DNA of 11,096 nt from Beijerinckiaceae bacterium (lineage in GTDB: Bacteria; Pseudomonadota; Alphaproteobacteria; Rhizobiales; Beijerinckiaceae), in assembly GCA_027311205.1 (NCBI GenBank), contig DAICZI010000024.1, positions 1-11,096 of the forward strand. The letters are read 5' to 3'. A program made the translations under genes and the position numbers. Below are positions 6,557 to 11,096 of the stretch, piece by piece. Every line of letters starts with the position of its first letter. The first letter of the stretch is position 1. The notes under the pieces are model-generated. The model did not search any database. It saw only the letters and a program-made list of their open reading frames with translations, and was not told where the DNA came from.

Positions 6557-6638
6557 CAACCCACTTCGTGAGTTTGCCGCTTTGGCCATGGCCATGCCTG
6601 TGAATGACCCACAGGGGTTGGCGGCCTTTGAGCGCGGT

Positions 6639-8687
6639 CTATTTGGGTCGCGCTGCCTCGGCAGCTTTGCCGAGGGCTTCGGCCATGTGATTGAAGCGGG
6701 TCGTGAAACTCCCGACGCCTGAGGTGGCTGAGCGCAGTTCGACGATCAGCCCCTCCATTTCGGCTTGTGGCACCAGCGCTTCGAGCACGTCCCAGCCTTC
6801 CCAATCTGGTTTGGCGTCAAAGCCGAGAATTTGGCCGCGCCTTGCCGAAATCAGCGCTGTGGCGCGCGCCATGCCGTCGCTCGGCACGCTGAGGCTTACC
6901 GCCAGCACCGGTTCAAGCAGCACCGGATTGGCTTTTGCCAGCCCTTCCTGAACGCCGATTCGGGCCGCGGTGCGAAACGCCATGTCGGAACTGTCGACGG
7001 CATGATAGGAACCGTCGGTCAGCGTCACGGCGACATCGACCACCGGAAAGCCAAGCGGCCCCACCTTGAGCGCATCCTGCGCGCCGTGCTCGACACTCTG
7101 GAAATATTGCCGGGGCACCGTGCCGCCATGCACGGTTTCGGCGAATTTGAAGCCCTCGCCACGCGCCAGCGGCGTCAAGGTGAGAGCGACGTCGCCAAAC
7201 TGGCCGTGCCCGCCTGATTGCTTCTTGTGGCGACCGCGCACCGCGACGCTGCTCCGGATGGTCTCCCGATAGGGTACCGCAGCCTTGCGCGTCTCGACAT
7301 TGACGCCATAACGCGCCGCAAGCCGCTCAATCGTCACACGCAGATGCATGTCGCCCTGTCCGGCCAGCCGCATTTCACCCATGTCGGCATCATTGATATA
7401 GCGCAGCGAGGCGTCCTCCTCGCAGAGCTTGGTCATCGCCCCCGACAGGCGCACCTCGTCCTTGCGGTCCTTGACCGCCACGGCCAGCGCATGCACGGGT
7501 TCAGCCGGGGCTGCGGTGATCAGCGCCGGGTGCCCGTCCAGTTTGCCCAAAGCAAAGGCCTCGCCATTGGCGACGTGATCGAGCCGCCCGAAAGCCAGCG
7601 TATCGCCCTCTTTGGCGACGCTCTGACGAGTGGAAGATGCACCCATCAAGCGGCTGATACCGCCGATACGATCCTCCTCGCCATTGGCGGCCCGCACCGT
7701 TGCGCCATCCGCAAACTCGCCGCGCAGCACACGGGCGACGCTGACCTTGCCGCCATGGGCGGTGTGTAGGGTGCGGATCACCTGCGCCAGCGGTGGGCCT
7801 TGCGCGGGAATGTGCAGGCGAGCACGGGTGGCCTCAACACCGCTGGTTTCGTGGCGCAGCGCTTTCCACAACCGTGTCACACCATTGCCGCGCTCCGCCG
7901 AGCCCACCAGCAGCGGCACGGCATGGCCCTCGCGCAGGTCACGCGCCAGATCATCGAATATCTGGTCGCGGGGCGGTTCGATGTCACTGATCAACTCCTC
8001 CATCAGCGCATCATCATAATCGGCGAGCTTTTCCAGCATGGAATAGCGCGCTTCCTTTTCACGCGGCACTTCGCCAGCGGGCACATCGACAATGGATGAG
8101 GGGGCGTGCTCGCGATAGACAAAGGCGCGCTCCAGCGCCAGATCAATAAAACCGGTGGCAATGCCATTCTGCCAGATGGGAATCTGGCGCAGCAGCAAGG
8201 GCGTGCGCGAGGCTGGTTGCAGCATGGCAAGCGTTTCACGAACCCGCGCAGTGGCTTGGTCGATTTTGTTGAGAAAAAGGATACGCGGCACGCCAACCTC
8301 TTCGAGGCTCCGCAGGATCAGTTGCAGCCCAGGAATCTTGCGGGGGTCAGCCTCGCAAACGACGATAACCACATCGCAAATCGGAGCTGCAACCCGCAAG
8401 GGGTCAGCAAATTCCACCGAGCCGGGCAGATCGACGAAACAATAACGGTCGCCGAGATATTCAGCCGCCGCAAAATTGGGATCGACGCTCATGGCGTGGG
8501 CGCGCGACTCGGCTGAAAAATCGCCCAGACTGGAACCATCACCGACCTTGCCCTGCCGGGCCAGACCGCCGGCCCGCGACAGCAGCGCTTCAAGCAGCGT
8601 GGTTTTGCCGCTTTGGAATGGCCCGGCGATGCCGACCAGTCGTGTGCCTTCCACCCGAGTTGAGCCGAACCTGCTTAGAGCTGTCAT
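6639..8687 (-). CDS. EF-G-like translational GTPase (FusA2-type paralogue)
   Basis: The 682-residue protein has the whole EF-G domain order. GTPase domain: P-loop G-P-F-Q-S-G-K-T (22-29); a switch I region reading R-A-H-A-M-S (62-67) in place of the usual R-G-I-T-I; G3 D-L-P-G-S-V-E-F (86-93); G4 N-K-I-D (140-143); G5 S-A-E (263-265). A domain II-like region follows, then domain III (L-A-G-Q-G-D-M-H-L, about 442-450). Domain IV has H-K-K-Q-S-G-G-H-G-Q-F-G (487-498) and G-S-Y-H-A-V-D-S-S (559-567). The domain V end has S-A-R-R-G-Q (614-619) and L-R-S-A-T-S-G-V-G-S-F. Ser90 replaces the catalytic His of D-x-P-G-H, which, as I recall, is shared by this EF-G-like branch. It is therefore probably a paralogue acting on ribosomes, not the main EF-G; tetracycline-protection proteins keep the His. 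ATG 8687 is preferred over GTG 8693 because of the ribosome binding site. Confidence 0.9.
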   Translation of the reverse strand: MTALSRFGSTRVEGTRLVGIAGPFQSGKTTLLEALLSRAGGLARQGKVGDGSSLGDFSAESRAHAMSVDPNFAAAEYLGDRYCFVDLPGSVEFADPLRVAAPICDVVIVVCEADPRKIPGLQLILRSLEEVGVPRILFLNKIDQATARVRETLAMLQPASRTPLLLRQIPIWQNGIATGFIDLALERAFVYREHAPSSIVDVPAGEVPREKEARYSMLEKLADYDDALMEELISDIEPPRDQIFDDLARDLREGHAVPLLVGSAERGNGVTRLWKALRHETSGVEATRARLHIPAQGPPLAQVIRTLHTAHGGKVSVARVLRGEFADGATVRAANGEEDRIGGISRLMGASSTRQSVAKEGDTLAFGRLDHVANGEAFALGKLDGHPALITAAPAEPVHALAVAVKDRKDEVRLSGAMTKLCEEDASLRYINDADMGEMRLAGQGDMHLRVTIERLAARYGVNVETRKAAVPYRETIRSSVAVRGRHKKQSGGHGQFGDVALTLTPLARGEGFKFAETVHGGTVPRQYFQSVEHGAQDALKVGPLGFPVVDVAVTLTDGSYHAVDSSDMAFRTAARIGVQEGLAKANPVLLEPVLAVSLSVPSDGMARATALISARRGQILGFDAKPDWEGWDVLEALVPQAEMEGLIVELRSATSGVGSFTTRFNHMAEALGKAAEAARPK

Positions 8688-8692
8688 CGACA

Positions 8693-8700
8693 CTCCCCCT
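8693..8700 (-). promoter_or_regulatory. Ribosome binding site AGGGGGAG of the EF-G-like gene
   Basis: On the - strand AGGGGGAG ends 5 bases before the ATG at 8687. It overlaps a possible GTG start at 8693, which would leave no spacing, so it decides in favour of the ATG. Confidence 0.6.
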
Positions 8701-8791
8701 CAACCTGCAGGCGATTGAAGCCTGCGTGACAACAACGTGACACTGGCGCGCCACCAGCGCAAGAGGTTTTGAAATCAGAAGTTTTGGTGCC

Positions 8792-8803
8792 GAGCCGCGG
8801 CTC
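8792..8803. repeat. 12-bp palindrome at the end of the acyltransferase gene
   Basis: GAGCCGCGGCTC is a perfect palindrome overlapping the acyltransferase stop codon; on the - strand flanking TGCC and GGCA can add pairs with one bulged T. It could form a short hairpin at the transcript end, but no T run follows. The 114-base spacer between this gene and the EF-G-like start shows nothing else clear. Confidence 0.3.
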
Positions 8804-9899
8804 AGGCAGATTTGGTCGGTCGCAGCGCCAGGGGCGCAGCGGCGCGCCCGGCAGGGTCGCGACCGAAATAGATCCGCAGGGGATTTTCAAAATAGCGGAA
8901 ACTTCCGATCGCCATCACGGTGGCTAGGCTGATCACCAGGCCGAGGCCGGCGATCAGATCGAGTGGGGTGACATGCGGCAGCCTTTTGAATACAGCCACC
9001 ATGAACACCAGCAGCAGCATGTGGAGCAGATAAGCCCCATAGGAGGCTTCCCCGAGCTTCTGGCCTACAGGCCCGGCCAAGCGGCTGGCGGGTTGGTGCA
9101 TTTCGGCTGCGGCAATCAAGAAGATTACACCGGGCGTCAAGGCGACAATCACTAGGGAAGGGGCCTTGATCAGCATCAACCCGATCAGTGCCGCCGCCGC
9201 GCCGTGGGCGAGCCACCAGGGCACATTGATCTTGCGGCCTCTGGTCAGGATGGCATGGAGGGCCATGCCTGCCATGAAGCTTGGCACAGCGCGCAAATTG
9301 CCAAAATCCGTGGTCGCCCGTGTCCAGGTGCGCATGCCCTCGAGATCGCGCCAGCCGCCCATGAGTGCCGCAAACACGATGGCGAGGGCCAATGTGCCCC
9401 AGGGCCCGACGCGCAGCAGCGCAAACAGGAAGATCGGGAACAGCAGATAGACAAATAATTCGGCTGAAATCGACCAGGACGGCGAGTTCAATCCCATATG
9501 CGAGGCGAGGCCCCACGCGTGCAGCAACAGGAAATTGGAGGGTGCCAGCGAAAGATCAAACGTGGTGGTGCGGTCAATCTTCAGATGGAAGATCACAATC
9601 ATCACCGCGATCGCGACAAAAACCAGCGTCATAAGCGCATGCAGCGGATAGACCCGCGCCAGGCGCTTGCGCAGGAAATGGCGCATGTCTGCAAAACTGC
9701 TCATCCGCGAGCCATAGGTGTGCATCAGCACGAAGCCGGAAAGCACGAAAAAGAAATCCACAAACAAGTGCATTTTTTCGAAAATGGCCGTCGGGTGGCC
9801 CAAAAATGGTTGAATGCTAACTTCAAAGTGAAACAGCATCACGCCAACCGCCGCGATATAGCGGTAGGTATCGAGGACGTGAAACCGCTGCTTGGGCAT
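8802..9899 (-). CDS. Acyltransferase-3 family membrane protein (OafA-like)
   Basis: This 365-residue integral inner-membrane protein belongs to acyltransferase family 3, which moves acetyl or other acyl groups onto surface polysaccharides, lipids or similar molecules. The family R-x10-H pair is present as R13 and H24 in the first helix (D-T-Y-R-Y ... L-F-H-F). Other signatures are V-D-F-F-F-V-L-S-G-F (47-56), R-K-R-L-A-R-V-Y-P-L-H (77-87) and S-W-S-I-S-A-E (141-147). About ten hydrophobic segments follow one another through the protein, and the tail is short and Arg/Ala-rich. There is no extra SGNH domain, so length matches the simple form. AGG lies 7 bases before the ATG. It is transcribed in the same direction as the propeller fusion upstream (76-base gap) and the EF-G-like gene downstream, but the neighbours do not reveal the acceptor. 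Confidence 0.9.
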   Translation of the reverse strand: MPKQRFHVLDTYRYIAAVGVMLFHFEVSIQPFLGHPTAIFEKMHLFVDFFFVLSGFVLMHTYGSRMSSFADMRHFLRKRLARVYPLHALMTLVFVAIAVMIVIFHLKIDRTTTFDLSLAPSNFLLLHAWGLASHMGLNSPSWSISAELFVYLLFPIFLFALLRVGPWGTLALAIVFAALMGGWRDLEGMRTWTRATTDFGNLRAVPSFMAGMALHAILTRGRKINVPWWLAHGAAAALIGLMLIKAPSLVIVALTPGVIFLIAAAEMHQPASRLAGPVGQKLGEASYGAYLLHMLLLVFMVAVFKRLPHVTPLDLIAGLGLVISLATVMAIGSFRYFENPLRIYFGRDPAGRAAAPLALRPTKSA

Positions 9900-9975
9900 G
9901 ATGCGACCTGAGAATTCTTTCAGTCGACAATCTAATACAACGTGTCATGCCCGTGTAGAAAACTCGTTGTTTAGC
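9900..9975 (-). other. Short AT-richer spacer upstream of the acyltransferase gene
   Basis: This 76-base gap is visibly richer in A/T than its surroundings. It contains ACAACG and CGTTGT in inverted orientation 22 bases apart, and on the - strand a TGTATT that could be a weak -10 box. A promoter for the acyltransferase gene is possible, but no clear -35 partner is visible and no strong terminator for the upstream gene is seen. Confidence 0.3.
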
Positions 9976-11096
9976 TTAACGCATGATCCCGGTATGGCCG
10001 AGCGAATAACGCCCAGGCTGCGGATAGATCGTCAGCCCATGCGGCATGTGATCGACCGGCATGATGGTGACATGCCCGGTTGTGGTGTCAAAATCATAGA
10101 CCACATTGTCAAAGCGCCCGGAAATCCACAAATCCTTGCCATCAGCGCTGACATTGCCCATGTCCGGGCTGCCGCCGCCGGGAATCGGCCAATTGGCGAC
10201 GACCTTGCCGCTGGCAAAATCTATCACCGAGATGGATCCCGGCCCGTGCGGCGCACCATTGACGCAATGTGTACCGCGATTGGTGACGTAAAGCTGTTTG
10301 CCATCGCGGCTGGGATAGAGACCGTGGGTTGCTATGCCGGTGGCTATAAAGCCGGTTTCGGTGAAAGTGTCGCCATCGACCAGCGTCACCCCATCCTCCT
10401 TCATGTTGGCGACATAAAAGGTCTTGCCATCGGGGCCCAGCCGGATATCCTGCGGCATGCCACCTTTTGCCATGGTGAGAAACCCCATGACCTTGTCGGT
10501 GGTCATGTCGATCTTCACCAGCCTGCCGGAAAATTCGCAGGTGAAGATGGCGTAGCGACCGTCAGCCGAAAAATCCGCATGGTTGATGCCGACGCATTGC
10601 CGAATATAGAGGGTTTTTTGCAAGGCCATGGTTTGCGGGTCGCGGAATTCCAGTGTGCGGCGGTCTTCTGCCACCACAATCGCCGAAGCGCCATCGGGCG
10701 TGAAATAGAGGTTATAGGCGTCATAAACCTCAATTTTGCGGGTCGGCTTGCCGGTCATCGGATCAATGGCAATCAATTCGCCGCGCGCATGGCGGTTACG
10801 ACGGCTGGCTGTGACCCACAGGGTTTTCAGATCGTAGGATGGCACCACATGCTGCAGGTCACGGCCAAATTTGTAGGTGGCGATGACAGCATGGGTTGCG
10901 GGATCGATCTCCCAGAGGTCGCCCGAGCGGATATGTGGCACATAGACCCGCGTGGGCACGCCAGCCAGCACCTCGAGGATCGGCTTCATCCACTTGCGGA
11001 CATTCGGCTTGGCATATTGGGTGAGGTAGATCGCACTCATCAGGCCCAGCGGGATCGCGACGACCATGGCGATGATCGCGCCGATGAACACCGTGC
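9976..11096 (-). CDS. In-frame fusion: PstC fragment joined to a YVTN/YncE-type beta-propeller, 5' end outside the window
   Basis: The frame is open to the right edge, so the GTG at 11091 is only an internal Val codon. The first ~48 visible residues are phosphate permease PstC: a membrane helix ([17 protein letters not shown]), then A-I-Y-L-T-Q-Y-A, a basic loop ([10 protein letters not shown]) and L-E-V-L-A-G-V-P-T. Where PstC should continue V-V-Y-G and enter the next helix, the sequence becomes R-V-Y-V-P-H and seven propeller repeats run to the stop. Each has the strand/D-G/strand pattern: [40 protein letters not shown]. The end, [16 protein letters not shown], is typical of secreted YncE-like proteins. 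The propeller is almost complete but its signal peptide is gone. It may be a true recombinant gene or an assembly chimera; neither product's function can be assumed intact. Confidence 0.75.
   Translation of the reverse strand, partial: TVFIGAIIAMVVAIPLGLMSAIYLTQYAKPNVRKWMKPILEVLAGVPTRVYVPHIRSGDLWEIDPATHAVIATYKFGRDLQHVVPSYDLKTLWVTASRRNRHARGELIAIDPMTGKPTRKIEVYDAYNLYFTPDGASAIVVAEDRRTLEFRDPQTMALQKTLYIRQCVGINHADFSADGRYAIFTCEFSGRLVKIDMTTDKVMGFLTMAKGGMPQDIRLGPDGKTFYVANMKEDGVTLVDGDTFTETGFIATGIATHGLYPSRDGKQLYVTNRGTHCVNGAPHGPGSISVIDFASGKVVANWPIPGGGSPDMGNVSADGKDLWISGRFDNVVYDFDTTTGHVTIMPVDHMPHGLTIYPQPGRYSLGHTGIMR
10951..11096 (-). other. PstC-derived part of the fusion (truncated phosphate ABC permease)
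   Basis: Known family: PstC is one of two membrane subunits of the PstSCAB phosphate importer. Only one membrane helix and the following cytoplasmic loop are in view; the earlier N-terminal part would lie beyond the right edge. Everything after the L-E-I-L-A-G-I-P-T-equivalent is missing, including later helices and the loop that contacts the ATPase PstB, so this copy cannot be a working permease. Confidence 0.7.

Noticed and set aside
6639..8687. Tetracycline ribosomal-protection protein (TetM/TetO type) or decayed EF-G pseudogene
   Set aside because: Tetracycline-protection proteins keep the G3 histidine and differ in overall signature; the frame is full length with domain III-V motifs intact, so it is not a decayed copy.
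1..11096. Defence island, biosynthetic cluster or mobile element
   Set aside because: Checked on both strands: no nuclease, transposase, integrase, toxin-antitoxin, NRPS/PKS or phage proteins, and no tRNA or rRNA genes were recognised.

Overview
The window is a GC-rich, gene-dense piece of chromosome, most likely from an alphaproteobacterium of the Hyphomicrobiales (Rhizobiales) type. That is an inference from the look of the PRPP synthetase, class I pyrophosphatase, CsaA and divergent EF-G-like protein; no rRNA or tRNA gene is present to confirm it. It holds ten protein-coding genes. I see no insertion sequence, integrase, CRISPR array, phage gene or toxin-antitoxin pair.

Left part (1-2257, + strand): the 3' part of a TetR-type regulator overlaps the start of csaA (a tRNA-binding-domain/chaperone protein). 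A GNAT acetyltransferase and the inorganic pyrophosphatase ppa follow. Between ppa and the convergent gene lie a 16-bp tandem duplication, a strong bidirectional terminator hairpin and a cluster of three inverted 7-mers.

Middle part (2406-5354, - strand): an M20 metallo-aminoacylase/amidohydrolase, ribose-phosphate pyrophosphokinase (prs) and an unrecognised small lipoprotein. The lipoprotein is divergent from a periplasmic parvulin-type peptidyl-prolyl isomerase (5619-6512, + strand). Ppa and Prs are metabolically linked, because PPi is released when PRPP is used in nucleotide synthesis, but they are on opposite strands and not an operon.

Right part (6639-11096, - strand): a full-length EF-G-like GTPase whose G3 motif has Ser where translational GTPases carry the catalytic His; a membrane acyltransferase-3 protein; and, running off the right edge, a chimeric reading frame. 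The chimera begins as the phosphate ABC permease PstC. It switches in frame, near 10942-10953, into an almost complete seven-bladed YVTN/YncE-type beta-propeller.

The chimera is the most unusual object here. The propeller has lost the export signal expected of its family, and PstC is cut just before its next membrane helix. It is either a real recombination product or an assembly chimera, and raw reads across the junction would decide. The rest of the window looks like ordinary housekeeping and envelope genes. I do not see a convincing new multi-gene system.
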